Shown here: in pieces, positions 24,122-33,912 of the stretch
How positions within the stretch are numbered: position 1 is the first letter of the stretch
Layout: every line of letters begins with the position of its first letter
Assembly: GCA_021776175.1 (NCBI GenBank)
Contig: JAJFGJ010000003.1
Span: 251,159 to 315,158 of the forward strand
Length of the DNA stretch: 64,000 nt
Direction: 5' to 3'
DNA from: Kiloniellaceae bacterium
GTDB lineage: Bacteria > Pseudomonadota > Alphaproteobacteria > Kiloniellales > J153
Translations under genes and position numbers: made by a program
Notes under the pieces: model-generated
Seen by the model: only the letters and a program-made list of their open reading frames with translations
Told to the model about the DNA's origin: nothing
The model's database searches: none

Positions 24122-25959
24122 GCCAGCCTTTGCGGGCCCGCCTGCTGGACGCCTTGCCCAAACTTGCCGAACAGCGACCCGGCGGGGTGCCGCCGGACGA
24201 TCCTCGCGCGGGCGCCAACCTGGCCGGGGATAATCCTTTGAACGAACTCATGGCGCTTGCGCGTTCCGAGGAACTGCTGAGACAGCAGCGCGATGCCCTT
24301 ATGGACGTGAACGAGAAGGAAAGCGCGGCGCTGCAAATATCGGAACGCCAGAGCGAGGCCAAGTCGAACTTCCTCGCCAACATGAGCCATGAGCTGAGAA
24401 CCCCGCTTAACGCCGTGATCGGAATCTCGGAAATCATGCTCGACGATGTGCGCGGGGCTAAACATGACGAGTACGTCGAGCCACTAGAGAGAATTCACCG
24501 CGCGGGCGAGCATTTGTTGCTGCTCGTCAACGACATTCTGGATTTGTCGAAGATAGAAGCTGGTAGGATGACGCTGTGGCCGCTCGAAATGGACATCGAA
24601 AACCTGGTCAAGGAAGTTGTCGAGACCTTGGCGCCGCTGGGCGGCAAGAACGGGAATACGATTGAGTTTCGCGCAAGCGGCGTTGGCGCTATCCACGCCG
24701 ATCCACTGCGCGTGAAGCAGGTCTTGATGAACTTGGTCAGTAACGCCTGCAAGTTCACAAAGGACGGCCAAGTCCGAATCCACGTGCGCCGCGCCATGCA
24801 CGAGGACGAGCCGGTTCTCTTGTTCAGCGTCTCGGACACCGGCGCCGGCATGGCGCCGGAGCAGATGGCTATGCTGTTCCAGGAGTTTATGCAGGCCGAT
24901 TCGGCGCGCGCGACTCAATCCGAAGGGACCGGATTGGGGCTGGTGATCTGCCGCAAGCTTAGCCGCATGATGAACGGCGATATCGAGGTGGAAAGCGAGC
25001 TGGGTGTCGGTTCGACGTTCGTGTTCCGGCTGCCGGTCGTTGCCGCTGACTCGGGCGACGAGGAACAATCGGCGATGGAGTCCGAGCCTCCTGAAGGACG
25101 GCTCGAAACGCCGCTCGATCCGGAGGCCCTGCCACGTCCCAAGGTTCTCGCGATCGGAAAATCACCTTGTCTTTGCGGCCTGCTGACGCCCCTGAAAGGC
25201 GAGCGCATGGACGTCATTTTCACCTCGGAGGCCGCGGTTGGCATTCAATCCGCCAGCGACGAGTTGCCTCGCCTGATCGTCCTCGACGCGACCTTGGCCC
25301 AGCCCAGTGTTTGGGAGGTTGTCCTGGCCCTCAAAGCCGTGCCCGGCGTCGCGGATATTCCTCTTCTCCTATGCGCGCCTGGCGATTCCGATTGTGTGAA
25401 GGGCGCCGTGGAAGAAAAGTCCTATTATCTGGGCGGCGTTCACGATTTTCTGCCAAAACCGCTTAACCACACCCGGCTGCGCGAGACCTTGCGTCGTAGT
25501 TTTCCGGAAATAGAGGGCGGCCAAGTCCTGATCGTCGAAGACGACAAAGTGGCACGCACCTTTATGCGGCATATCCTAGAGAATGAACGTTGGGTCATGA
25601 CGGAGGCGGAGGACGGTCTGTTCGGCCTCGAAGAACTCCAGAAGCGCCAACCCGACGTCATTTTGCTGGACTTGAACATGCCGCGTATGGATGGCTTTGA
25701 GTTTTTGGATGAAGTTCGCAAGAATCAGTGCTGGAGCGAGATTCCGGTGATCGTCATCAGCGCGCGGGAGATGACGGGCCGGGATATGTCCCAGCTTAAT
25801 GGGGGCTTGGCGCAGCTCATGCGTCAAGGTCCCTATGGCGGGGAACAGGTCCGCGAGTTTCTACGCGATTCCCTTATCGGTGCTGGCGAAACCGGAATTT
25901 CCGGCACCGATTCCCATGACGCGCAAGCTGAACGCCGAAACCCCAAGGAGGCGGTTTGA
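24118..25959 (+). CDS. Hybrid histidine kinase with two receiver domains
   Basis: A 613-residue cytoplasmic kinase without membrane segments. The HisKA motif is [15 protein letters not shown] with phospho-acceptor His91. The ATPase domain has the N-box [10 protein letters not shown], the D-box [11 protein letters not shown] and the G2 box [12 protein letters not shown]. Two receiver-like domains follow. The first (about residues 342-460) lacks the acidic pair (VLAIGKS) and is probably degenerate. The second (about 466-585) has VEDDK and phospho-Asp in [12 protein letters not shown] but lacks a clear conserved Lys. GTG at 24118 overlaps the previous stop. Two single receivers follow directly and are likely targets. 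Confidence 0.9.
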   Translation: MSQPLRARLLDALPKLAEQRPGGVPPDDPRAGANLAGDNPLNELMALARSEELLRQQRDALMDVNEKESAALQISERQSEAKSNFLANMSHELRTPLNAVIGISEIMLDDVRGAKHDEYVEPLERIHRAGEHLLLLVNDILDLSKIEAGRMTLWPLEMDIENLVKEVVETLAPLGGKNGNTIEFRASGVGAIHADPLRVKQVLMNLVSNACKFTKDGQVRIHVRRAMHEDEPVLLFSVSDTGAGMAPEQMAMLFQEFMQADSARATQSEGTGLGLVICRKLSRMMNGDIEVESELGVGSTFVFRLPVVAADSGDEEQSAMESEPPEGRLETPLDPEALPRPKVLAIGKSPCLCGLLTPLKGERMDVIFTSEAAVGIQSASDELPRLIVLDATLAQPSVWEVVLALKAVPGVADIPLLLCAPGDSDCVKGAVEEKSYYLGGVHDFLPKPLNHTRLRETLRRSFPEIEGGQVLIVEDDKVARTFMRHILENERWVMTEAEDGLFGLEELQKRQPDVILLDLNMPRMDGFEFLDEVRKNQCWSEIPVIVISAREMTGRDMSQLNGGLAQLMRQGPYGGEQVREFLRDSLIGAGETGISGTDSHDAQAERRNPKEAV

Positions 25960-25965
25960 TCCCTT

Positions 25966-26343
25966 ATGGCCAGAATCCTCTGCGTCGACGACAACGATAC
26001 AAACTTGTACATGATCTCCGCCATCATTAGCCGGGCCGGGTTCGAGGTTAGCACCGCCAAGGATGGTGAAAGCGGGATCGCGGCCATTAAGGCGGAGCGG
26101 CCGGATTTGATCCTGATGGATGTGCAGATGCCTGGTATCGACGGTTTCGAGGCGACCCGGCAAATCAAGGCCGACCCGGCTACCCGGGATATCCCGGTGA
26201 TAACGCTGTCGGCGCACGAGAGAGAAGATAAAGAACAAGAAATACGGGATTCAGGTTGCGACGCCTACTTGACCAAGCCCATCGACGTGCAAGCGCTGCT
26301 AATTGAAACCCACAGGCTTCTCGAAGCCGTGGGCGTAAGCTAG
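25966..26343 (+). CDS. Stand-alone receiver (DivK/CheY-like), first
   Basis: A 125-residue single-domain response regulator. It has the acidic pair in VDDNDTN, phospho-Asp in LILMDVQMPGIDGF, the Ser of TLSAHE and the Lys of YLTKPI, so it should be phosphorylatable. DivK-type proteins have the same layout and act by binding kinases rather than DNA. It starts 6 bases after the hybrid kinase, which is its likely phospho-donor. Confidence 0.9.
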   Translation: MARILCVDDNDTNLYMISAIISRAGFEVSTAKDGESGIAAIKAERPDLILMDVQMPGIDGFEATRQIKADPATRDIPVITLSAHEREDKEQEIRDSGCDAYLTKPIDVQALLIETHRLLEAVGVS

Positions 26344-26362
26344 TGGATCGTCGCGGGGCCGC

Positions 26363-26749
26363 ATGAGCAAAATTCTTATCGTCGAAGACGACGACAACAA
26401 TGTCTTCATGATGCGAACGCGGCTGAACCGCATGGGGCATGCGGTCGCGGTTGCCGTGAATGGGGAAGAATGCGTTGCCCAGGTTGGCACGGTCAGGCCG
26501 GATTTGATTTTGATGGATCTGTCCCTGCCGGTGATGGATGGCTGGGAGGCGATGCGGCAACTGAAAGCCGCGCCGGAAACGGCGGCTATTCCGATCATCG
26601 TGCTGTCCGCGCACGCCATGCCTGGGGTCAGGGAGCGGGTGTTGGAGATTGGCGCCGACGATTTTGAAACCAAACCCGTGCGCATGGCGGAACTGACAGG
26701 AAAAATAGAAAAGGCCTTGGCCCGGCAAGACCTGGCCGTCATGCACTGA
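26363..26749 (+). CDS. Stand-alone receiver (DivK/CheY-like), second
   Basis: A 128-residue single receiver with VEDDDNN, phospho-Asp in LILMDLSLPVMDGW, the Ser of VLSAHA and the Lys of FETKPV. It is similar to but clearly distinct from the receiver 19 bases upstream. No output domain is present. The pair plus the hybrid kinase suggests a branched phosphorelay. Confidence 0.9.
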   Translation: MSKILIVEDDDNNVFMMRTRLNRMGHAVAVAVNGEECVAQVGTVRPDLILMDLSLPVMDGWEAMRQLKAAPETAAIPIIVLSAHAMPGVRERVLEIGADDFETKPVRMAELTGKIEKALARQDLAVMH

Positions 26750-26830
26750 ACGCAGGTCAGGCGGTACTCGCGCCGGCCGCGGGTTTCGGGCAAGATCGGC
26801 CGGCCTGAAACCGCGCGCGGACCGCCGCTC

Positions 26831-27778
26831 ATGCCGACTTCCACCAAGCCGATTCCCGCGATGCCCAAGGCCGCGATGCCCAAGGCCGCGATGCGCGCGG
26901 CGGGCAATTTGCGCGGTATCGGCTGGATGATGTTGACCGGATTGCTGTTCGTCGGTGTGACCGGGGTCGTGCGGCACTTGGGAACCGACATGGCGGCGGT
27001 GCAGGCCGCCTTCCTTCGCTACATGTTCGGGTTGTTGCTCATAGTGCCGGTGTTGATCCGCCAGCGCGGGGTTCAGGTTATCCCGCACCGAATTGGACTT
27101 TATGCGGCGCGCGGCGTGGTGCACGGCTTGGCGGTCATGCTTTGGTTCGTCGCCATGGCGCGTATTCCCATCGCCCAAGTCACGGCGCTTGGTTATACCG
27201 CGCCCATATTCACCACCATCGGCGCGGCGGTGTTCCTGGGGGAATCCCTGCGCGCGCGCCGGATCGGCGCGGTCCTGGTTGCCTTCGGCGGCGCCATGCT
27301 CATCGTGAGGCCGGGCATAGAGGAGGTGAGCCTGGGCGCCATCGCCCAACTGACGGCGGCGCCCCTGTTCGCGGCCTCCTTCATCTTGGCCAAGAAGCTG
27401 ACCGAGACCGAATCGAGTTCGACCATTGTCGCTTATCTTTCCGTTTTCGTGACCTTGGTTTTGCTGCCACCCGCCCTGATGGTGTGGCGCTCTCCGACTT
27501 GGGAGGAGTTGGCCTGGCTGTTCCTGGTCGCGGTCTTTGCGACTCTTGGCCACTACACCCTGACCCGCGCCTTTCAGGCCGCCGAGCTGGCGGTGACCCA
27601 ACCGGTCTCGTTCCTGCAACTGATTTGGGCGACCCTGCTGGGATTCTATGTCTTCGGCGAGCAGCCGGACGTATGGACCTGGTTCGGCGGCGGTATCGTG
27701 GTCGCGAGCGCGACCTACATCGCCTACCGGCAGGCGCGGGCCCGGCGCCATGCGGTTTCCCCTTCCATCGAGAAGTGA
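26831..27778 (+). CDS. EamA/DMT-family transporter
   Basis: A 315-residue inner-membrane protein with ten predicted helices in two EamA repeats. RYMFGLLLIVPVLI and ARIPIAQVTALGYTAPIFT in the first half, and RAFQAAELAVTQPVSFLQL in the second, are typical of drug/metabolite transporters. The substrate cannot be read from sequence. The N-terminus contains a 15-bp duplication (AMPKA repeated) that makes several in-frame ATGs (26831, 26861, 26876, 26891), so the true start is uncertain. The gene stands alone between two signalling/regulatory units. Confidence 0.85.
   Translation: MPTSTKPIPAMPKAAMPKAAMRAAGNLRGIGWMMLTGLLFVGVTGVVRHLGTDMAAVQAAFLRYMFGLLLIVPVLIRQRGVQVIPHRIGLYAARGVVHGLAVMLWFVAMARIPIAQVTALGYTAPIFTTIGAAVFLGESLRARRIGAVLVAFGGAMLIVRPGIEEVSLGAIAQLTAAPLFAASFILAKKLTETESSSTIVAYLSVFVTLVLLPPALMVWRSPTWEELAWLFLVAVFATLGHYTLTRAFQAAELAVTQPVSFLQLIWATLLGFYVFGEQPDVWTWFGGGIVVASATYIAYRQARARRHAVSPSIEK
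26861..26890 (+). repeat. 15-bp tandem duplication at the EamA gene start
   Basis: Two identical units atgcccaaggccgcg (26861-26875 and 26876-26890) sit at the beginning of the transporter gene. Each encodes MPKAA and brings its own ATG. Confidence 0.85.
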
Positions 27779-27787
27779 GTGGATCAA

Positions 27788-27813
27788 TGTATTTCCATAA
27801 TTCTAGAAATATC
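27788..27813. promoter_or_regulatory. ArsR-type operator, copy 1 (before arsR)
   Basis: An AT-rich imperfect palindrome (arms tatttc and gaaata, 10 bases apart) 36 bases before the arsR ATG. It matches the element at 28180-28205 at 18 of 26 positions, with 17 of the first 21 identical. ArsR/SmtB repressors bind such 12-2-12-like AT-rich palindromes, so autoregulation is likely. Confidence 0.65.
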
Positions 27814-27849
27814 GTTGACTCCGATGGCGCGCGGCGCTATGTTTTAGCC

Positions 27850-28167
27850 ATGACACCGCAGCAAGCCGCACGATGCCTGGAGAAACTGGGAAATCCGACC
27901 CGGCTGGAGGTCTTTCGCCTTCTGATCAGGGCTGGGGAATCGGGGCTGCCGGTCGGCGATATTCAGGACCATCTGGGCATCCCGGCCTCAACCCTGTCCC
28001 ATCACTTGGCGCATCTGGTGAACGCCGGACTGGTCCATCAGGAGCGTGAGGGCCGGGTGCTGCGCTGCCGCCCCGATTTCGACTTGATGAACCGGGTGGT
28101 CGGCTTTTTGACCGAAGAGTGCTGCGCCGGTGTTGGCGACGCGGCCAAAAGCCGCGAGGCGGGGTGA
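27850..28167 (+). CDS. ArsR-family transcriptional repressor
   Basis: A 105-residue winged-helix repressor. KLGNPTRLEVFRLLIRAG, VGDIQDHLGIPASTLSHHLAHLVNAGLV and REGRVLRCRPD are the typical ArsR helix-turn-helix and wing. The C-terminus has vicinal cysteines (TEECCAG) that could bind a thiol-reactive metal or metalloid; the classical ELCVCDL site is absent. ATG at 27850 is chosen because the operator-like element lies immediately upstream; an earlier ATG at 27787 would put the operator inside the coding region. A permease gene follows after 57 bases, with a second operator copy between. Confidence 0.85.
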   Translation: MTPQQAARCLEKLGNPTRLEVFRLLIRAGESGLPVGDIQDHLGIPASTLSHHLAHLVNAGLVHQEREGRVLRCRPDFDLMNRVVGFLTEECCAGVGDAAKSREAG

Positions 28168-28179
28168 ATTCGTTTGCTA

Positions 28180-28205
28180 TATATTTCGATCATTCTGGAA
28201 TATAC
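28180..28205. promoter_or_regulatory. ArsR-type operator, copy 2 (before the permease)
   Basis: The second copy of the AT-rich element, with atatttc on the left and gaatat on the right, lies 19 bases before the permease ATG. Its similarity to the copy at 27788-27813 suggests that the same ArsR protein controls both genes separately. Confidence 0.65.
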
Positions 28206-28224
28206 AAAATAAGAGGCGCCTAGC

Positions 28225-29262
28225 ATGACCGATCTGTCCTTGAGCGTCACAAGCGCGACCCGGGCGCTGCGCCGTTTCGACCGCGTGTGGCTGACTTTGG
28301 CGGCGCTGTTCCTGATTCTGACCGCCGCCTCACCCCAGCAGGCGTGGGATAGCGCCGGCTTCACCCTCGACGCCTTTATCTGGATCCTGCCTTTCCTCTT
28401 GGTATCGGTGTTGCTGGCCGCGTGGCTCAAGGCGGCGGGCGCCGACCGGCTGATCGGTGCGACGGTCTCGCGCTCGGTGCCGGTCGCCATTATGCTGGCC
28501 GCCGCCGCCGGGGCTTTCTCGCCGTTTTGTTCTTGCGGCGTCGTGCCGCTGATCGCGGCGCTTCTCGCCGCCGGTGTGCCGCTGCCCGCGGTCATGGCGT
28601 TTTGGCTGGCCTCGCCGATCATGGACCCGGAAATGTTCGTGCTCATGTGGGCCACCGTCGGCCTGGAATTGACCCTGGCCAAGACGGCGGCGGCGCTTGG
28701 GCTTGGGCTGGCCGGCGGTTTCGCGACCATGGGTCTCGCGCGCGCGGGACTGTTGAATAATCCGCTACGCGCCGCCGTTGGCTGCGGCGGTTGCGGCGGT
28801 AGCGGTTTGGAACCGGTCGATGTGAACTGGGCGTTTTGGCGCGAACCGGCGCGGCGCGCGGCCTTCGGCGCCGAAGCCCGCGGTATCGGATTTTTCCTGA
28901 CCAAGTGGCTATTGCTGGCCTTCGCGCTGGAAAGCTTGATGGTCGCCTGGATTCCCGCCGACTTTATCGCGACCCATCTGGGTGGGGAGCCGTTGCAGGC
29001 CATTCCGCTCGCGGTTGTTCTCGGCGTTCCCGCCTATTTGAACGGTTATGCGGCGATCCCTCTGGTCGGTGGTTTGCTCGACTTGGGCATGGCGCCGGGG
29101 GCGGCGCTCGCCTTTCTCGTGGCCGGCGGCGTGACCAGCCTGCCGGCGGCCATGGCGGTCTTTGCCCTGGTGCGGCGGGGTGTTTTTGCCTGGTACCTAG
29201 TTCTTTCCGGGCTTGGGGCGCTGGTAGCCGGTTTCGCCTATCAGGGCTGGCTGATGATCTAA
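28225..29262 (+). CDS. ArsP/UPF0718-type metal(loid) permease
   Basis: A 345-residue membrane protein with about eight helices. The motif [12 protein letters not shown], a Cys-x-Cys pair in a membrane helix, and [13 protein letters not shown] are characteristic of the UPF0718/DUF318 permeases. Members export trivalent organoarsenicals (ArsP) or have been linked to copper/zinc efflux. A cysteine/glycine cluster (CGGCGGSG) in the central loop may be a metal site. Control by the adjacent ArsR protein fits an efflux role. The exact substrate is not known. Its stop codon overlaps the lipB stop on the other strand. Confidence 0.82.
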   Translation: MTDLSLSVTSATRALRRFDRVWLTLAALFLILTAASPQQAWDSAGFTLDAFIWILPFLLVSVLLAAWLKAAGADRLIGATVSRSVPVAIMLAAAAGAFSPFCSCGVVPLIAALLAAGVPLPAVMAFWLASPIMDPEMFVLMWATVGLELTLAKTAAALGLGLAGGFATMGLARAGLLNNPLRAAVGCGGCGGSGLEPVDVNWAFWREPARRAAFGAEARGIGFFLTKWLLLAFALESLMVAWIPADFIATHLGGEPLQAIPLAVVLGVPAYLNGYAAIPLVGGLLDLGMAPGAALAFLVAGGVTSLPAAMAVFALVRRGVFAWYLVLSGLGALVAGFAYQGWLMI

Positions 29263-29915
29263 CCGAAAACTTCGCCGAAGGTTTCGCGCAAGGCCACGTC
29301 GACATCGTTCATGGTCACGGGCAGGCCGAGATCGGCCAGGGAGGTCACGCCGAACCGGTCGAGGCCGCAGGGCACGATGCCGTCGAAATGCGACAGCTCC
29401 GGCTCCACGTTCAAGGACACGCCGTGGTAGGTGACCCAGCGGCGCACGCGCACACCGATGGCCGCGATCTTGCAATCGTGCCCGTTCTTGTCGACCCAGA
29501 TCCCGACCCGCCCTTCGCGCCGCTCCCCGATCACGTTAAAGCGAGCCAATGTCCGGATCAGCCAGTCTTCCAAATCGCGCACGAAGGCGCGCACGTCCGC
29601 GCCACGCATCCTGAGGTCGAGCATGACATAGCCGACGCGCTGGCCGGGGCCGTGATAGGTGTATTGCCCGCCGCGTCCGGTCCGGAAAACCGGGAACCGG
29701 TCCGGTTCCAGCAAGTCGGCCTCGCGGGCGCTGGTGCCGGCGGTATAGAGGGGCGGATGCTCCAGCAGCCATACCATCTGGGGCGCGGTGCCCGCGCGTA
29801 TCGCGGCCGCCCGCCATTCCATCCCCGACACGGCCAGGGGATAGGCGACGGGGCCGTCGTCGATCCGCCACTCGATCGCGGTGGTCTTTCCCAGGTCTAG
29901 GTTATCGGTTGTCAT
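29259..29915 (-). CDS. lipB: Octanoyl-ACP:protein transferase LipB
   Basis: A 218-residue enzyme that moves octanoyl from acyl carrier protein to lipoate-dependent enzymes, the first step of lipoate synthesis. Family motifs are visible: [18 protein letters not shown], the catalytic Lys in [17 protein letters not shown], and the catalytic Cys in GIVPCGL. The gene is convergent with the permease gene, and the two stop codons share bases. It stands as a single gene upstream of a divergent maeB. Confidence 0.95.
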   Translation of the reverse strand: MTTDNLDLGKTTAIEWRIDDGPVAYPLAVSGMEWRAAAIRAGTAPQMVWLLEHPPLYTAGTSAREADLLEPDRFPVFRTGRGGQYTYHGPGQRVGYVMLDLRMRGADVRAFVRDLEDWLIRTLARFNVIGERREGRVGIWVDKNGHDCKIAAIGVRVRRWVTYHGVSLNVEPELSHFDGIVPCGLDRFGVTSLADLGLPVTMNDVDVALRETFGEVFG

Positions 29916-30143
29916 GGTCCGGCTTGCGAAGGATTCGGCCGTCTGTTAAATCGTTAAGACGCGGGTGGAACCAGAAAAATAGGGCAAGCTCGGGGCTGAC
30001 GCCAGGACATGCGGCCTGAGGCGAAACACGATGTGCCTGGCGTTGCCGTGATTGCCGGATGACTTCGGATCGGCATGGCCAGCGTTTCGATCCTTTAGAG
30101 GCCCGCCGGTCGCCTCCGCTTAAACGTACTTGGGAGGATCGAC

Positions 30144-32432
30144 GTGGCAGAAAATCTTCGCGACGCGGCGCTGGCTTATCACCGCCTGCCTAAACCCGGC
30201 AAGCTGGAGATCTCGGCGACCAAGCCCTTGGCGAATCAGCGCGATCTCGCGCTGGCCTATTCGCCTGGCGTGGCGGCGGCCTGTCTGGCGATCGCCGAGG
30301 ATCCGGGCGAGGCATCCAGCCTCACGGCCCGTGCCAATCTGGTCGCGGTGGTCACTAATGGCACCGCCGTTCTCGGCCTGGGGAACATAGGCCCCCTGGC
30401 GTCCAAGCCGGTCATGGAAGGCAAGGCGGTTCTGTTCAAGAAATTCGCCGGCATCGACGTTTTCGATATCGAATTGGACGCGCTGGATCCCGACACCCTG
30501 GTCGAGGTCGTGGCCGCCTTGGAGCCGACCTTCGGCGGCATCAATCTAGAGGACATCAAGGCGCCGGAATGCTTCGAGGTCGAGACGCGCCTGCGCGAGC
30601 GCATGAACATTCCGGTGTTTCACGACGACCAGCATGGCACCGCGATTATCGTCGGCGCGGCGGTCTATAACGGATTGCGTTTGGTCGGCAAGGACCCCTC
30701 CGAGATCAAGCTGGTGACCTCGGGTGCCGGCGCGGCGGCCCTGGCCTGCCTTGACCTCCTGGTCGCGCTGGGAGTGAAGCGTAAGAACATCTGGGTCACG
30801 GATATCCTGGGCGTCGCCTATGAAGGCCGTCCCGAGCAGATGGACGAGAAGAAGGCGCGCTATGCCCAGAAGACCGAGGCACGCAGCCTGGCCGAGGTGA
30901 TCGATGACGCCGACGTTTTCCTGGGGCTATCGGCGCCGAACGTCTTGAAGCCGGATATGGTCAAGCGCATGGCCGCGAAACCCATCATCATGGCTCTCGC
31001 CAATCCAGAGCCGGAAATTCTGCCCGAGGACGCGCTGGAGGCGCGGTCCGATGCGATCATCGCCACCGGCCGTTCCGACTATCCGAATCAGGTCAACAAC
31101 GTCCTGTGTTTTCCCTTCATATTCAGGGGGGCCCTGGACGTCGGCGCGACCACGATCAACGAGGAGATGAAGCTGGCGGCGGTCAAGGCCATCGCCGACC
31201 TGGCCATGGCCGAGACGTCGGATGTGGTGGCCAAGGCCTACGGCGAGGAGGGGCACGGTTTCGGTTCCAGCTATCTGATCCCGCGGCCTTTCGACCCACG
31301 CCTGATCCTGCAGATCGCGCCAGCGGTGGCCAAGGCGGCCATGGAAAGCGGCGTCGCGACCCGGCCGATAGAGGATTTCGCTGCCTATCATCAGAAGTTG
31401 GCGGAATTCGTGTTCCGCTCCGGCTTGATCATGAAGCCGATCTTCGAGCGCGCCCGGCGCGATCCCAAGCGCGTGGTTTATTCCGACGGCGAGGACGAGC
31501 GGGTTCTGCGCGCGGTTCAGATCGCGCTCGACGAAGGAATCGCGGTGCCCATCGTCGTTGGCCGGCCCGAGGTCATAGCAAGGAGAATCGAGGGGTTGGG
31601 CCTGCATATTAGCCCGGAAAGCGATTTCGAGATCATCAATCCCGAAAGCGATCCGCGCTACAATACTTACTGGCAGGCCTACCACCGGCTCATGGAACGC
31701 AAGGGGACGTCGCCGAACCGGGCCCGCACGATCGTGCGCACGGCCAATACGGTCATCGCGGCGCTGGCGCTCCATCTCGGCGACGCGGACGCCATGATCT
31801 GTGGCGTCGAGGGCCGTTACAACCGACACCTGGCGCACGTCAGGGATGTCATCGGCCTGGGGGAGGGGGTGCGCGACCTTTCGGCCTTGAGCCTGCTTAT
31901 CCTGGCCAGCGGGACATATTTCATCGCCGATACCTATGTCTCCCCCACCCACGACGTCGAGGAAATTGTCGACATGACCGCGCAGTCGGCGGCGCACCTT
32001 AGGCGCTTCGGCATTACCCCGAAGGTCGCTCTTATTTCGCATTCGAATTTCGGGACCGCGGACACGCCGAGCGCCCTTAAGATGCGCGAAGCGGTTCGAC
32101 GGTTGCAAGAGCGCTACCCCGATTTGGAAGTCGAGGGAGAGATGCACGCCGATGCGGCCTTGGACGTGGCATTTCGCGACCGGGTGTTTCCAAACTCGCG
32201 GTTAAAAGGGCGGGCCAATCTTCTGATCATGCCCGACCTGGATACCGCCAACATCGCCTTGAATCTGCTGAAAAGCCTGGGCGAGGGCCTTTCGGTCGGC
32301 CCGATTTTGGTCGGCACGCGCGCCCCGGCCCATATCTTGACTCAGTCGGTCACCGCGCGCGGCGTGATCAACATGTCCGCGATCGCGGTCGTCGATGCCC
32401 AGGACCGGGTCGGCGCCAAGGTGGATGCATAG
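30144..32432 (+). CDS. maeB: NADP-type malic enzyme fused to phosphotransacetylase domain
   Basis: A 762-residue protein. The malic enzyme part (about residues 1-420) has [25 protein letters not shown] and [10 protein letters not shown]; it decarboxylates malate to pyruvate. The C-terminal part (about 430-762) is phosphotransacetylase-like ([29 protein letters not shown]), which in MaeB enzymes is usually regulatory rather than catalytic. The start is GTG at 30144 with a strong GGGAGGA ribosome-binding site 6 bases upstream. The mgtE gene follows after 29 bases. Confidence 0.94.
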   Translation: MAENLRDAALAYHRLPKPGKLEISATKPLANQRDLALAYSPGVAAACLAIAEDPGEASSLTARANLVAVVTNGTAVLGLGNIGPLASKPVMEGKAVLFKKFAGIDVFDIELDALDPDTLVEVVAALEPTFGGINLEDIKAPECFEVETRLRERMNIPVFHDDQHGTAIIVGAAVYNGLRLVGKDPSEIKLVTSGAGAAALACLDLLVALGVKRKNIWVTDILGVAYEGRPEQMDEKKARYAQKTEARSLAEVIDDADVFLGLSAPNVLKPDMVKRMAAKPIIMALANPEPEILPEDALEARSDAIIATGRSDYPNQVNNVLCFPFIFRGALDVGATTINEEMKLAAVKAIADLAMAETSDVVAKAYGEEGHGFGSSYLIPRPFDPRLILQIAPAVAKAAMESGVATRPIEDFAAYHQKLAEFVFRSGLIMKPIFERARRDPKRVVYSDGEDERVLRAVQIALDEGIAVPIVVGRPEVIARRIEGLGLHISPESDFEIINPESDPRYNTYWQAYHRLMERKGTSPNRARTIVRTANTVIAALALHLGDADAMICGVEGRYNRHLAHVRDVIGLGEGVRDLSALSLLILASGTYFIADTYVSPTHDVEEIVDMTAQSAAHLRRFGITPKVALISHSNFGTADTPSALKMREAVRRLQERYPDLEVEGEMHADAALDVAFRDRVFPNSRLKGRANLLIMPDLDTANIALNLLKSLGEGLSVGPILVGTRAPAHILTQSVTARGVINMSAIAVVDAQDRVGAKVDA

Positions 32433-32461
32433 GAGCGCCAAGCTGAAGGCCGGCTAAAGGA

Positions 32462-33859
32462 ATGACCGAGGCAAACCAAGACCGCGAATCCGCGCCGCCG
32501 CCCGATGAGACGGAGGACGTTTTCGGCGTTAACGACGAGTTGGTCGGCGCGGTCGAGGAGGCGCTGGAAGCGGGATGGCCGGAAGAGGTCGGCAAGCTGG
32601 TCATGGACCTGCACGCCGCCGACAAGGCCGATCTGGTGGAAAGCCTCGGTCACGACGAACGCTTGCGCCTGGTCGATATTCTCGGCGCCGGCTTCGATCC
32701 CGAAGTCTTGCCCCATCTCGATGCGGCGGTACGCGAAGAGGTCCTGGACCGCCTGGGGCCGGAGCGCCTGGCCCGGCTCCTCTCCGCGCTCGACAGCGAT
32801 GACGCGGTCGATGTCTTCGAAGACCTCGACGAGACGTTTCAGCACCGGATTCTGACCGACCTGCCGCTTGCCTACCGGCACATCCTGAAGGAAAGCCTTA
32901 CCTTCCCCGAGGACTCGGCCGGGCGCCTGATGCAGCGCGAGATGGTCGTCATCCCCTCGGCCTGGACCCTGGGCGAGACCATCGATTACATGCGCGCCGC
33001 CGACGATTTGCCGGACGATTTTTACGACCTCTATATCGTCAATCCGAAGCACCAGCCGATCGGTAAGATTCCGCTCAGCCGGGTGCTGCGCACCCGCCGC
33101 CCCGTGCGCTTGACCGAGATCATGGAGAGCGACCTGAAAGCCATGCCGGTCGAGCTGGATCAGGAAGAGGTCGCGCATATGTTCCGCCAATACGGGCTGG
33201 TATCGGCGCCGGTGGTGGACGACGGCGGGCGGCTGATTGGGGTGATCACCGTCGATGACGTGGTCCACATCATCGAGGAAGAGGCGGAGGAAGACGCGCT
33301 GAAGCTGGCCGGCGTGACCGAGACCGATCTTTACAACGCCGCCCTCGATACCACCCGCGCGCGCCTTCCCTGGCTGGCGGTCAATCTGGTGACCGCGATC
33401 CTGGCCTCCGCCGTGATCGGCCTGTTCGAGGCCACGATCGAACAGATTGTCGCCCTGGCCGTGCTCATGCCCATCGTCGCTTCCATGGGCGGCAACGCCG
33501 GGACCCAGACCGTGACCGTCGCGGTGCGCGCCATCGCCATGAAGGACCTGACCGAATCGACGACCCGGCGCTTCATCGGTAAGGAACTATTCGTCGGCGC
33601 CGCCAACGGTGTTCTCTTCGCCGCCCTGGCCGGCGGTGTCGCGTGGCTTTGGTTCGGCTCGCCGAAGATCGCCGTGGTGATCGCGGCGGCCATGATCGTC
33701 AACATGGTTGTGGCCGGGCTCTCGGGAACCCTGATCCCCCTGGCGCTGGATCGCGTCAATATAGACCCCGCCATCGCCTCCAGCGTGTTCCTGACCACCA
33801 TCACCGACGTGGTCGGCTTCTTCGCCTTCCTGGGCTTGGCGGCGGTATTTTTGTTGTGA
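32462..33859 (+). CDS. mgtE: MgtE-type magnesium transporter
   Basis: A 465-residue protein with an N-terminal superhelical domain (about residues 20-135), two CBS domains (DSAGRLMQREMVVIP through GVITVDDVVHIIEEEAEED, about 140-270) and five C-terminal membrane helices with LMPIVASMGGNAGTQT, the signature of the MgtE pore. The N and CBS domains sense cytoplasmic Mg2+ and close the channel. It follows maeB by 29 bases; malic enzymes need a divalent metal, but no functional link is proven. Confidence 0.94.
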   Translation: MTEANQDRESAPPPDETEDVFGVNDELVGAVEEALEAGWPEEVGKLVMDLHAADKADLVESLGHDERLRLVDILGAGFDPEVLPHLDAAVREEVLDRLGPERLARLLSALDSDDAVDVFEDLDETFQHRILTDLPLAYRHILKESLTFPEDSAGRLMQREMVVIPSAWTLGETIDYMRAADDLPDDFYDLYIVNPKHQPIGKIPLSRVLRTRRPVRLTEIMESDLKAMPVELDQEEVAHMFRQYGLVSAPVVDDGGRLIGVITVDDVVHIIEEEAEEDALKLAGVTETDLYNAALDTTRARLPWLAVNLVTAILASAVIGLFEATIEQIVALAVLMPIVASMGGNAGTQTVTVAVRAIAMKDLTESTTRRFIGKELFVGAANGVLFAALAGGVAWLWFGSPKIAVVIAAAMIVNMVVAGLSGTLIPLALDRVNIDPAIASSVFLTTITDVVGFFAFLGLAAVFLL

Positions 33860-33912
33860 CCCGGCCCGAACGCCCGCTCTTGGCTTGAATACCGGTCTCG
33901 GCCAGGCTCGCC

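Noticed and set aside
26180..27787. 535-codon minus-strand frame across the second receiver and EamA genes
   Set aside because: It covers two well supported plus-strand genes; composition (His, Gln, Arg rich) is that of an antisense frame.
30927..32147. 406-codon minus-strand frame inside maeB
   Set aside because: It is antisense to conserved malic enzyme and phosphotransacetylase motifs and has no domain of its own.
33860..33912. Intrinsic terminator between convergent mgtE and napC
   Set aside because: No stable hairpin or T-run is visible in the 53-base gap.
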